The notes beneath the pieces are model-generated. The model did not search any database, was not told where the DNA came from, and worked only from the letters and a program-made list of their open reading frames with translations. A stretch of 64,000 bases of DNA from contig CALYLX010000024.1 in assembly GCA_944990035.1 (NCBI GenBank), positions 47,385-111,384 on the forward strand, written 5' to 3'. The DNA comes from Clitopilus passeckerianus (Eukaryota > Basidiomycota > Agaricomycetes > Agaricales > Entolomataceae). This document shows positions 23,789 through 34,200 of the stretch, in pieces (positions within the stretch are counted from its first letter, which is position 1; every line of letters starts with the position of its first letter). The translations under genes and the position numbers were made by a program.

Positions 23789-24552
23789 ATGTTCAAAAAG
23801 TGAGGCAAGCTACAGCCTTTCTGACTTCACCTGAAAGGTTTAATGAACGGAGTTTAACAGGTTCACACCATCGACTGATATTGCGGGCCAGACGCCTGTG
23901 AAATCCTCAGTATCAAGGGCTATTCGATCGAATGTTCTTTCGCAATGGAAGATTGAGCCAGAGACACTAGAGACTTTCTGGCCGAAGAAAGAGCCGGTCG
24001 TGCATGTCAAATGGTCTGTTTCAATGATCCTTATCTCGATGATGCTCTTCGTAGTGGGTTGACTCACTTTGCTAAACGCACCCTGATTCTAGCAGAGAAC
24101 ACGTCTCGATATACACTGTCCATGGGGAACCAATCATAATCCAGCACTTCGACGGGCCACTATATCCTACCCTGAGGCTGCTGCACAAGTGTACGCCCCA
24201 CACGCCCCTCACCTGCTGACCCCTTGATTAACGTCTTTTTTGACTCATTCGATCAACAGACCCGTATATCCTCCCCAAAGTAGGAGTCGACCGGGGCGCC
24301 ATCCGCTTCCTTCTCGCAGGGGCGAACATGATGTGTCCAGGGCTTACCTCGAAAGGAGGCTACCTTCCGCCCCCTGAAGCAGCACTCCCCGCTGGGACCC
24401 CGGTTGCTGTTTTCGCTGAGGGGAAGGAGCACGCACTCGGAATAGGGTTGACCAAACTGGGAACGGAGGAAATGCGCAAGGTCAACAAGGATGTGGGAGT
24501 CGAGATTGCGACGTATCTCGGTGACGACCTCTGGGCGCACAAGTCGCTGTGA
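23789..24552 (+). CDS. TMA20: Translation machinery-associated protein Tma20 / MCT-1 (PUA domain)
   Basis: Ribosome-associated PUA protein that, with Tma22/DENR, recycles 40S subunits and aids re-initiation. Start ATG 23789: MFKK, with an intron inside the fourth codon, then FTPSTDIAGQ. Later exons give KKEPVVHVKC-REHVSIYTVHGEP, QHFDGPLYPTLRLLHKYPYI, GVDRGAIRFLLAGANMMCPG and EEMRKVNKDVGVEIATYL; the stop is at 24550-24552. The acceptor before REHVS must be the TCTAG that leaves CAG on the exon, otherwise a stop arises. The PUA domain is in the C-terminal half. Near full family length, no lesions. Confidence 0.92.
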
Positions 24553-24884
24553 ATACGATGAACTCATTATGGTGATTCGGAAGCATTCTGCCTGACGCTG
24601 TACCAGTAACCGTTCCGAATGACATTAAATCTGCTGACAACCAATGGTCCCCGGAACGTGCCTGTAGTTCATTTGGGTCCTGTTTGAGTCAAGACAATTT
24701 GACTGAAGCAAAAAGTTTTCGCTTCCTGCAACAGAAAGAGACTCCTAACTCATACTAGCGTTCAGTCAAAACAGCGGTCCGAACCAGTTCGCATCCTAAA
24801 TCGATCTTCCTTTGGCCATGTTTGGCATCAACCTCCCACAGTAGATTTTGATGCCGGCGGTCAATTGATAGCACCCTGGTACTC
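24553..24884. other. Intergenic TMA20 / SRR1-like
   Basis: Promoter-sized gap; no gene or repeat is seen. Confidence 0.4.
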
Positions 24885-26056
24885 ATGATCATTGATACTC
24901 CCAACCTGGCCGATTTAGCTTCATTCGCCTATACTGAATTCATCCCCGTAAGGCCCCGCAAGCAACGCAAAAAGGGCCTTCAACAGCAGAAGCCAACAGC
25001 TTTTTCTTTGCTTGAACGCGCCAATCAAGAACTCCGGCAAGGGAACTGGTTAGAGGAATGTCGACGTCGGTCTTCCCACTTATCCTAGCCTGGATCTCCT
25101 CAGGTTCGCACTAACATGCGTTGCGATGGCACAGAGCTCGTCGTCGACTCGGTGAAGGCTGCACCGTTCACCCGATCCCTGGAAGCGGCGTTATGCTTAG
25201 GGCTAGGCAGCCCGACTGAGACGCAAAACTCCCGGGCGCAATTAGCTTTCTTAATTGACATCTGTCAAGTCCTCAGCATTGTTTGTACTCTCTCTACTAG
25301 TAGTTGTTCAAATCGCAAAATTGTTATGTTCATTGCTATCTTTGTAGGACCACACGAGAGTCTCTATCTACGACCCTGTGTTTACCGAGGATGACTTGAT
25401 GCTACTCCGGGAGCACCGTTTCAACGTCCTCACTGAGAACAAAGTAAATCCCATCTGCTTTCCGAAGTTTCTATGCGGAACATTGCCTAAGCACAGAGCT
25501 AATCGTCACTAACTTAACGCCACTCCAGCATGCCGCTTATCTCTTCCACGAGCCAACCCTCTGTTTTATGCCCCACTGCGATATCGAGCTCTACGAGGCC
25601 ATCCTCCAAACCAATTGGTCAATAGAGCATCGTTGCAACATGATTCTCATCGCCAACAGCCTCTCGGACTACGTTGACAGGTGACCCTTCATTCCATTCT
25701 GTTTCCGTCTACCGTAACGCCTATCAACGTGTGAACCGATAGCAATCCCCGTTCCAAGCTGGAAACTAAGGCCCCGCATCTGTTGAAAATCGGTACGGAT
25801 AACGCTCCATGTGGCTTGACTGGACCTTGTGATGATGATGCTCCCCTCCCCCACAGCAGGAACACTAGAACATCGACCATTTCCTGTTTTGAAGCCACTC
25901 CCTACAGCGTTTAACAATACGGCGGTACAGTTCGTCGGCCCCCGAGCCGACAGTTCATTTGATACCCTGCCAAATATATCTGTAAGCGGTGGGGAAACAG
26001 AGCCGGGTGTGATCGGCACAGAAGAACCTGAACAACCAAGTCAGGAGACGGAGTAA
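24885..26056 (+). CDS. SRR1-like domain protein
   Basis: SRR1-family proteins act in light/clock signalling in plants and in haem or stress regulation in other eukaryotes; the fungal role is unclear. Start ATG 24885 (MIIDTPNLADLASF); the basic RPRKQRKKG near the start is typical. The intron after WLEECR is best placed with its acceptor at GCACAG (about 25127), preceded by a CTAAC branch site, joining to QLVVDSVKA. Domain blocks follow: ALCLGLGSPTETQNSRAQLA, VSIYDPVFTEDD, EPTLCFMPHCDIELYE and NMILIANSLSDYVDS. The C-terminal tail after LEHRPFP is low-complexity and acidic; stop TAA 26054-26056. No lesion is seen. Confidence 0.82.
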
Positions 26057-26221
26057 CGTAGGGAGGCAATGTTTTGTAGACACACGAGCAGTGCTTAAAC
26101 GAAATGACAATCACATTCAAGCACAAGAGATATGATACGGATAGACAACTAGATGATAACATGCAGTAGAGGCCAAAGGAACACGACAGATAATGATATG
26201 GACAGACAATAAGGTACCTAA

Positions 26222-27091
26222 CTAACACTCTTGATAAGTATTGTACGCAGGGGAATCTTCGTGCAGCGGGAAAGGGAGAGGGTCAAGTTCAAAGGGGTAA
26301 AAGTAAGTGTCTTCTGCATCGACGCGAACGACAGGGAAAGCGTGCCGCAGGTGACTACGGTCGGCCGGAAGAGGAATCGACGCAGCTTCTATGAGAGCAA
26401 AAGAGGACGCAGAACGGCCAATTGAAGGTGTGGCAGGAGCATCAGACTCATCGTCGGATGTGTCTTCTATAGCGTCAGGTACCGAAAGAGTCTCAGAATC
26501 AGTCAAGTCATGATACGGAAGGGGATCATGTGAAGAAACAGAAATAGAAGAGTCGAAAGGAAGGCGGAGAGGGGGATGCATAGGGAAAGGATACGAATAG
26601 GGATATGATACAGAAGGGTAAAAAGCGGGCTGGTTGGGAAGGTCGTCGGAGGACGACAAAGGGGATGCCATGGGGCTGAACAAGACAGAATCATCGTCCT
26701 CCTCGTCCGCAGGCAGGAGGATAGACGACCGAGCTTCAGGTCCGACCGCGAAGTCGTCTTCTTCTTCGTCTCCAAGTTCTTCTAGCAGAGAGTCGAGCCA
26801 TTCGGATTCGGAAGCGTTTACGTCAGTGGTGGGGCCAACAAGTTTGCCAGCATCCGGAAACATAAAAGAGTCAATGTCTTCAGTGGTTACTTCTTCATGT
26901 TCGTCTTCCGGGCGGTATCGAGATGTTAGCGAGCAAGAGTCAGGTAGGGCAGGTTGCGTTGGGGTCACGGGGGAGTGTAGAATCGAGTTTTTTAGAAGTA
27001 CCCATCGATGCAAGCTGCATTTGTCCTTCCCTCCGATAGACACCTGCAGCTTGTTTTGGGCCAGCGAGAATAAGTTTGTGCTATTTGACAT
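26222..27091 (-). CDS. Acidic Ser/Pro-rich hypothetical protein
   Basis: Single 289-codon open frame, start ATG 27091-27089 (MSNSTNLFSLAQNKLQ), stop at 26224-26222. Not recognised. The N-terminal 40 residues look ordered. The middle is highly acidic (EELGDEEEDDF; PADEEDDDSV), then Ser/Pro/Tyr-rich (YPSVSYPYSYPFPMHPP), and the end has DTYFYPFELDPLPFP. No membrane segment or signal peptide. Composition suggests a mostly disordered regulatory or nuclear protein. An antisense Ser-rich ORF at 26634-27143 mirrors the codon bias and is taken as a shadow. Upstream exons cannot be excluded. Confidence 0.6.
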   Translation of the reverse strand: MSNSTNLFSLAQNKLQVSIGGKDKCSLHRWVLLKNSILHSPVTPTQPALPDSCSLTSRYRPEDEHEEVTTEDIDSFMFPDAGKLVGPTTDVNASESEWLDSLLEELGDEEEDDFAVGPEARSSILLPADEEDDDSVLFSPMASPLSSSDDLPNQPAFYPSVSYPYSYPFPMHPPLRLPFDSSISVSSHDPLPYHDLTDSETLSVPDAIEDTSDDESDAPATPSIGRSASSFALIEAASIPLPADRSHLRHAFPVVRVDAEDTYFYPFELDPLPFPLHEDSPAYNTYQEC

Positions 27092-27807
27092 GGCGCTTGT
27101 GGCTGATGATGACGTTTTTGAGCCTAGAGCGCGTGCCAGTTGAGCACAAAGAACAATATTAAGGTAATGCCAGCTACTAACGTGTTTTTGCGAGTCTTTT
27201 GGTTAGAACTGGTGTATACGGTAGACGATTTCGGGTTCGAAAAGCAAGGAGCCGTTCTTCGAAGTCCGGAGGAGTGTATTGACCATTATCACTCTGAAAA
27301 GCCGCCTGGCTGAGGCTATTGTGACCTGGCGAAGGGATGAATGTTGGGGGCTCGACCGTTGAGGGTCTTAACGAGGGGAATATACTGAAATATTCAAGCG
27401 GACATTGCAGAGGACGACGAGGAGGGGGTCAAGAGCGAAGGATGGAGGAGGTGAGACAGTGGACTGGTTTATATAGAAACGACCCGACTGTGACTCAAAA
27501 CGAACCGCCCCAGTCACGCGACAACTGACCCGAGCAGTTCGGCGCAAAGGTCCCGCCTCGGAGGTGATAGCCGACCTTCCGTCTGAATGCGCGATAACCA
27601 CCCCACTTTCGCCCGTCTGTCCATAAAAAGAGGCGTGCTCCTTGAGTTGTATGAGGAATAATCGCTGTAGAACCTTCACAAATATCCACAAAAAAATTCA
27701 ACATCGACCCACAGAAGGAATTTCGAAACGAGTCTTTCATCCGAATTAGGACTGTTACAGGTACGAACATTACAGTAGCAACCATTCCTCCGACCCTTGC
27801 CACATGA
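27092..27807. other. Intergenic, no gene recognised
   Basis: Promoter of the acidic gene at 26222-27091 and the 3' flank of CDC27. Short ORFs on both strands lack support. Confidence 0.4.
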
Positions 27808-30685
27808 TTAACCTTCATCCATCTTGTCCTCTTCCATCTCGTCTTTCACCGTGTCCAGCAGCTTCTTGAGCTTGTTCAGGCTCTTGGGAGAAATGTCACG
27901 AGCAACCGCGAGGGTCTGCGCTGACTTTGTTTCTTCTCCAAGAAGCCTGTACGCTCGAGCCAACTGGAACACCACATTTGACTCCTCTGGCGTGGCACTT
28001 CTCAGGTACTCCAAATCAACCACAGCAGCCTACGGAGAAATATTAGCCAATGAGAATAAAAAGAGGTGCTTTCACACTTACCTGGTATCGGTGAAGCTGT
28101 ATCTGTATCTTCGCCCTGCGATACCGAACCAGTGCATTTTCGGGCGCCAATCGAACAGCCTTATTGAAAATGTCAAGCGCTTCCTCACGGTCCCCTCTTC
28201 TCTCAACAGCCTGTCAAACAATTGAATAGGCGGCACCGTTCGTTAGACAAAATCACAGTCATTGGGAAGTCAATCAAAGCCACGTACCATTCCCACGCAG
28301 CCAAGCAGAACCGCATTTCTAGGGTTGATTTCGACCGCTTTCCGATAATGGTACTCTGCCAGGCGTATTTTGCTCATCCGCAGATAGCAAGTTCCCAGTC
28401 CATACCTGTTTTGATAGTAGACAGTTCACATCAGATTGATGTAAATAGGCTATTAATGTAAGGAACTCACCATGCGTTGTAGTGCCGTGGATCTGCTCGT
28501 AGTGCAGATTGAAAGAAATTGATCGCCTTGTCTAGATCATCGTCTATGGACTCGTGGCCACTAAGGGTGTATGCGTAGGCACATGACGGGTCCATTTGGG
28601 CAGCTCTTCGGAAGCAAGTTAACGCTTGGGGGCGTTCTTTCTGCAGCGAGAACAGATTGCCAACTGCGATCCACGCTTGCGAAGATCGCGGGCTGATATT
28701 GAGCAGTTCCTGAGCCAAAAATGATAGCTCGACATTCCGCTGCAAATGCCACAGAAGCGTCGAGTACACTTCCATATCCCATAGTCGATAGGGCTCCAAC
28801 GTCCGCACTGCCCTAAACGCACGCTCCGCCTATCGGGACGGAGTAAGTTAAGGAACTCGCGTGCATCTTGTCGAGATAAGCACTTACAGAAGCGTAGTCT
28901 GCCTTCTCGTAGTGCGCCCTGCCCACCATGGCAAGTACCCACGGGGAACGTTGCTGCGAAAGCGGCAGATGTTCCAGTTCCTCTATACATTTCTGGCAAT
29001 CATACACCCCAAGTGCCTTCGTTGCGGCTGCAAACCGTCTGACGAGCATATATAGATAGTGCTCTGCCATTTCAGCATCGAATTCATCTTGTGCTGCCTG
29101 TTCATGTGCTGCAGTCCATGTACTTGGGGTAGGCGATGTCTCCGATCGCGGCGAATGAGGATTTGAAGGTGGGGACTGCGAGCACGCAATGTCTCCCTGA
29201 GTGGCGGTCTGTGCTCCTGAATCTGACTCTGCAGTTTGTGAACGTGTAGTGACAGATGGTCGCCGTTTGCCTCGTGTCGGGCCCTGTAAACATTGACATA
29301 AATTTCAGAACGAGTTCATTTCCTGTTAGCAAATTATTTGCAATGGGTGAACTTTTTACCTTGGCCGGTGGTTGTTTCGCTGTACCCGTGCCAGTCAAAA
29401 GTCTGGTACTTCTTCGTGTTGGCAATCCAGACGGAGCTGCTGGTGGCTGCACGTTGCTTTTGCCAAGGGTATTCGTAGTCCTAGAGGACGTTGTAGACTG
29501 ATCACGACCGGATAAGATGTTAGCAAAAATCAAGGCCGGGCGTGCGCGTGCCTTTTTCGAGGGATCGTCTGACGCCAGCTTACTACTTGGCTTGCTGCTC
29601 TTCTTGATCTCCGTCGGCTGTCTCGCGGCATTCGAGCGAGGCTTCTTCATAATAGGCCCAGATTCATCCGCAGATGAAAGTGGTCTCGTCGGCTGGGTCG
29701 GTGGGGCAAGGTTCGCGGGTTGTGATCGCGTTTGCCGATGTGTGGGTTGTATGAGGGAAGTATCGGGGTAATACGAATCATTAGGTGCTCTGAAAAAAGT
29801 GTCAATAGGTCGCAAAAAATGAGGTGATATTCAGAGAAGAACGAACAATGAGTCTAGAGGAACCAATGGGGCAGCGATTCGGAACGGTTGGTGGTCGGCC
29901 TTCCAAGAACGAAACAAGTTACCACCATGGCTTGGTTCTGGGGTGAAAAATCCAACACCTGTGGCTGTCGGTACGGTCTTGCCTTGGGCCTCCTCTGGTG
30001 GACCTCTCTTCACGGGAGGCGGCCGGGGAGGGTACAATTCATCTATTGTCGGTACTGATCCTACTTTGCATTTTAGTGGCTTGATGCGACACAAATCGCA
30101 AAGCTCCACTCACCGACAGAGCATAGCCCTTCAAAAGCTTCCCAAATGTACGGATTAACTGCGAGTGCCTGTCGGAAGCTCAAAGCCGCCCTTTCAGGAA
30201 GGTTCCCTTTAAGTGCCATTGAACCCGATCGACACCGCAAAGCCGCTTCGTCAGGAGATATTTGCGCAGGTCTACTGCTAGAAGATGCTAAAAAAACATT
30301 TATCAGTGAAAAGCCCAGCTCGAAACACGGCACAGCACTCACTGGAAGCAGCAGAAGGACTGCGTAATGACGCCTCCAAAGCCTCCCTTGCTTGCCGATG
30401 ACGTCCTAGTGCCGTACAGCACTTCGCCTTGATCTCCAAGCATCCTCCACATTCCAAGTCGGATGGAAGGTTAACCAAGTTGAAAGCTGAATGTGTTTGT
30501 CCCTCACGTAGCAGTGCGGTGGCATATAGATGCCGCGATTCGTGGCCTCTTTGGTCGAGTGCAAAGTACCTCTCCGCGTGAAATACGGCCGTCCGAATCA
30601 AGTCGGAGTCAAGACATGACCATACGAGTGATTGAAAGCGTTGTGCTAGGTGCGGGAGGAATGACGGTGAGGGTTCTTCTTGCAT
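27808..30685 (-). CDS. CDC27: Anaphase-promoting complex subunit Cdc27/APC3 (TPR protein)
   Basis: APC/C scaffold subunit whose TPR superhelix binds the IR tails of Cdc20/Cdh1 and Doc1. Start ATG 30685-30683 (MQEEPSPSFLPHLAQRFQSL), stop TAA 27810-27808 after EEDKMDEG. Order: N-terminal TPRs (FHAERYFALDQRG; EIKAKCCTALGRHRQAREAL), a basic disordered linker (about 29280-29800, MKKPRSNAARQPTEIKKSSK), then the C-terminal TPR array (CIEELEHLPLSQQRSPWVLA; AERAFRAVRTLEPYRLWDME; SPRSSQAWIAVGNLFSLQKE; ADPRHYNAW-YGLGTCYLRMS; LARAYRLLGEETKSAQ). Several introns are conserved in phase. Complete, without lesions. Confidence 0.93.
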
Positions 30686-31026
30686 GTGTAATCCCTATTT
30701 CCTCCTTTCTGAAGGGGAAATTCGGTGAGAACTGGGCAAGAAGGTTCGTTGAAAGTCTTGACGCGCAATGTCGCGGACAAAGACGCGTACAACGACGAAT
30801 GGCACTAAGCACAACGAGCACAGGTGAGGCGTTTCTGAGTCTAAACACGGCGATGGAGGGTAGTTCAGTTGTTGATGCAGGCAAGTCGGAAGTCATGTGA
30901 CTTCAAGTCTACGCGTACTCTTTCCATCACGTCGAACAGGGGTCAAATGAAAGAATTCATCAAAGATAGATGTAGGCTATAAACATGAAGAATGATACAA
31001 GGATTGTTGTATTCTACTTGGTGGAA
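30686..31026. other. Intergenic CDC27 promoter / TCP1 3' flank
   Basis: No gene is seen; the minus-strand ORF at 30609-30896 is out of frame with CDC27 and unsupported. Confidence 0.4.
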
Positions 31027-33089
31027 TTAGTGTCCGTGTGGGTCTCGCTCTTCTTTTTGCTCTGTGACATATCGAATCAGGAATTCGAATTCCAAACACA
31101 GAAGGGGATAGATCTCACCTGGTGCACATTGGATAGCGTCGTCAATGCGCAACAAAGATACGGCTGCTTCGTAGGCAGACTTCAAACTCTTGACCTTGCT
31201 CATAGTCGGTTCTAGAACGCCAGCAGCAACGTTATCTCGAACTTCCCCGTTCATCAGGTCGAGGCCGTATCTCAATAGAACCTTCTTGGGATCTCCAACG
31301 GGAGCATTTTGAGCAGCGTTGTGATATGAACGAAGTTTTGCAATCAGATCTGTGGAATCTTTGGCAGCATTGACCGCAAGCGTCTTAGGAATCTGCAAAA
31401 GTGCACTAGCAAACTCCGCAATTGCTAGTTGCTCTCGTGAACCCTATAGAGGTATTAGTTCTTCCGTTGTCTCGGAAAGGACCTGAATAGACTGACCAGG
31501 GTAGTCGCAAAGTTTTCCAAGTATATGCTGAGAGCAGATTCTACAGCTCCTCCACCTGGAACAACCGCTCCGGATTCCAAAGTCCGCTTAATGACCGATA
31601 GGGTGTCATGAAGGGCACGCTCCATCTCGTCAAGCATATAGTCATTCGCGCCTCGAAGCACGATCGAGGCTGAGCTGACTACCTTTGTCCCTTTGACGAG
31701 AATCAACTCGTCGTCCGAGATGCGTTCCTGAACAACCTCGTCCGCTGTTCCGAGGTAGCTTGCCTCGAAAGACTCCTCGCCTTCCAAGTTCGCCAAACTT
31801 GACACCAGGGTTCCGCCGGTAGCCTTCGCAATGCGGCGCAAATCGTCCTTCCTACATCTTCGGACGGCCATGGCGCCGGCCTCGACAAATTCCTTCAAGC
31901 AGAGGTCGTCAATGCCCTTTGTGGTCAGCACAACATTGGCACCGGCAGCGAGGATCTTTCGTATCCTCTCAAGCGTAATTTCGGATTCCCTGTAATTCAA
32001 GGTCAAGACAAACTCGTCCAGATCTGAATCACCTGCATACCTTCGCCTGATATCCTCGAGTTGATTGGGGTCATCAACCAAGATTTGAACTCCCAGCTGC
32101 ATACGGGCTTTGGTCAGGTTCATATCCAAGCATGCAATTTTGGCATTGGTAATGCGCTTTTTCATCGCTGGTGACAAGAGAAGTTTGATCAGGGATCGAA
32201 AGCCTCAAAGATATGATGCATACCTTGACTAGCCACAGTACAGTTCAAGGCATATCCATGGACAAACAGAGATTCCCTCGCGCTCTTTCCATGTGCTTTC
32301 AGGACATTGACAGCCTTCACAGGATATTTGATGTCACCCCGCAAGTTGATCGTCCTGACTGCTTGCATAGCATCGACAGCCATAGGTGCGAAGAGGTCGT
32401 CATCGCTAGTAGGACATTAGCTCGCATATAGACTAGAGCCAAACAGGAATGCACGCACTTTCCGATGATCTTACTCGACATCGTCGTTTTTGCCACGTTA
32501 ATCAAAGCATCCCTTCCCAGACTATCCACCTTAATACTGAGTTGATCTTGCATGAATTTTACAGCTTCCTTGCATGCAAGCCTATATCCGGTGATGATAG
32601 TCGTTGGGTGGATTTTCTGCTTCACAAGTTCGTTTGCTCGTCGGAGGAGTTCTGCACCAATAATTACGACGGATGTCGTTCCGTCCCCAACTTCTTTATC
32701 CTGTCGTTGTGCAAGATCGACAAAAATACGTCCAGCAGGGTGTTCGACCGACAACATTGAGAGAATAGTCGCGCCATCGTTGGAGATGGTAACTTCCTGG
32801 TGTCAAATGGGAATCAACACTTGTGTCGGAATAGATCCAAAGCACGACGCACTCCAATGTTATCCACCAGCATCTTGTCAAGGCCTAATGGCCCTAAAGA
32901 GCTTTTTACAATGTTTGCGATCGATTGAGCCGCGATGACTGGATTGAAATCGTTTTAGATCCTGCCATAGATAACTGGACAAAACAACGCAGCCAACTCA
33001 CCATTTTGGTCCCGGATATCTTGGCCGGAGACTCGGTCTCCTCCAAAGAATGCACCAGCCTTCGGATCCCTTTGGAACATAGTCGACAT
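31027..33089 (-). CDS. TCP1: T-complex protein 1 subunit alpha (CCT1/TCP1)
   Basis: Subunit of the cytosolic CCT/TRiC chaperonin folding actin and tubulin. Start ATG 33089-33087 ([20 protein letters not shown]). It continues [20 protein letters not shown], then an intron (GTGCGT donor) before [14 protein letters not shown]. The ATP-binding signature [19 protein letters not shown] is followed by the alpha-specific [20 protein letters not shown]. The apical and intermediate regions follow ([13 protein letters not shown] block; [20 protein letters not shown]). The C-terminus splices from CAP into [11 protein letters not shown], stop TAA 31029-31027. Family length, no lesions. Confidence 0.95.
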
Positions 33090-34200
33090 TGTGGAAACCG
33101 TAGTAATAGGGATTGGAAACGGCAAAGGTCTGCCTGTCCAAATTTGACAATATCTGAAAGGAGTGAACGCGTCTTGCGCGTTTAAACTCCGTCGGAAAGC
33201 TTCCCACGCCAGCCCTTTCCTTTGACCAGCAATTTCCAACTGGATGTACATACGCCAAACCAATTGCCAATTGCGAGCGGAAAACAACTGAGGTGTAGAA
33301 CGCTTTGGATGCTTCAACGCCTACCTCTTTACGAACCACGATCACCTCACAATGACGAGGTAGAGAATCAAGATCACTCGCAGCCAGGAATTAGGATTCA
33401 GGAAACTGTTCGCATTCTGCCTCACAGCCTAATGCACTAGGAATAAATATATGTTGAAATGCCAATGGGTGGAAAAAGAAGGTGATTCCGACCAAATCGC
33501 GTGCTCTGGGGAAGTGAATCAGACCATGCAAAAAGAAAAGAGCTGAGCATCTCAGCAAGGTATAAAATGAAATAGAACACCAAAATCCCCTACTCAGATG
33601 GCTAATACGAAAAAGAGATCGGAGAGGATAAAAGATGTAATATGGAATATGATGATATGCTAATGAGATACGAGGTATAATAAGAGTCCAATTGGGTAAA
33701 AGATAAGAAAGAACTTGAAAAGAAAAGAACTGCAGAAAACCTAAAAGAGCACCTAATTTGGTCGGATAGGGGAGACTGTGATACACGGCACGTTGGCGAT
33801 GCATGCAATAAATACAATGGTTGGGAGAGAGATGGAGGAGAGGAAGAAACAATGCATGGGTGGATGGTGGAGGTTATGGCACATTGAGTGGGTTTGAATG
33901 CTGATGCGGTTGTTTGTTATCTTGTACACTGGCAGGCGTGACCTGCTCTACATTTGGGCCTTTGGCTTGTTTGAGGAGCAAAGATTTGAAACCGAGATCG
34001 AGACGAAGCTTAGTATAGCGACAAATTGCGAATATTACGTGCAGGTCGGGCGTTGAAAACCGTAAAGCGAACGTCGAAGAATATTCGTGCCGTCATGATT
34101 ACTTCGTTGTCGAACACGTTACTTGATGGCCGTGGTGGATAACTTGACCAACTTGAGAGAAAGGCGAAAGAATCTGCAAAACCACTGAAAGGGGGAACCC
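33090..34200. other. Intergenic TCP1 promoter / CDC25 3' flank with purine-rich stretch
   Basis: About 1.1 kb without a supported gene. From about 33530 to 33850 the + strand is strongly purine-rich (many GAAAAG/AGATAAGA-like runs), giving a long Phe/Tyr/Ser-rich ORF on the minus strand that looks like composition, not coding. Confidence 0.45.

Noticed and set aside
26634..27143. Ser-rich plus-strand ORF of 169 codons
   Set aside because: Exact antisense of the acidic gene; Ser runs mirror its Asp/Glu codons, and no domain or splice support.
33391..33852. Minus-strand ORF rich in Phe, Tyr, Leu and Ser resembling membrane segments
   Set aside because: Arises from the purine-rich plus strand; composition artefact without family likeness.
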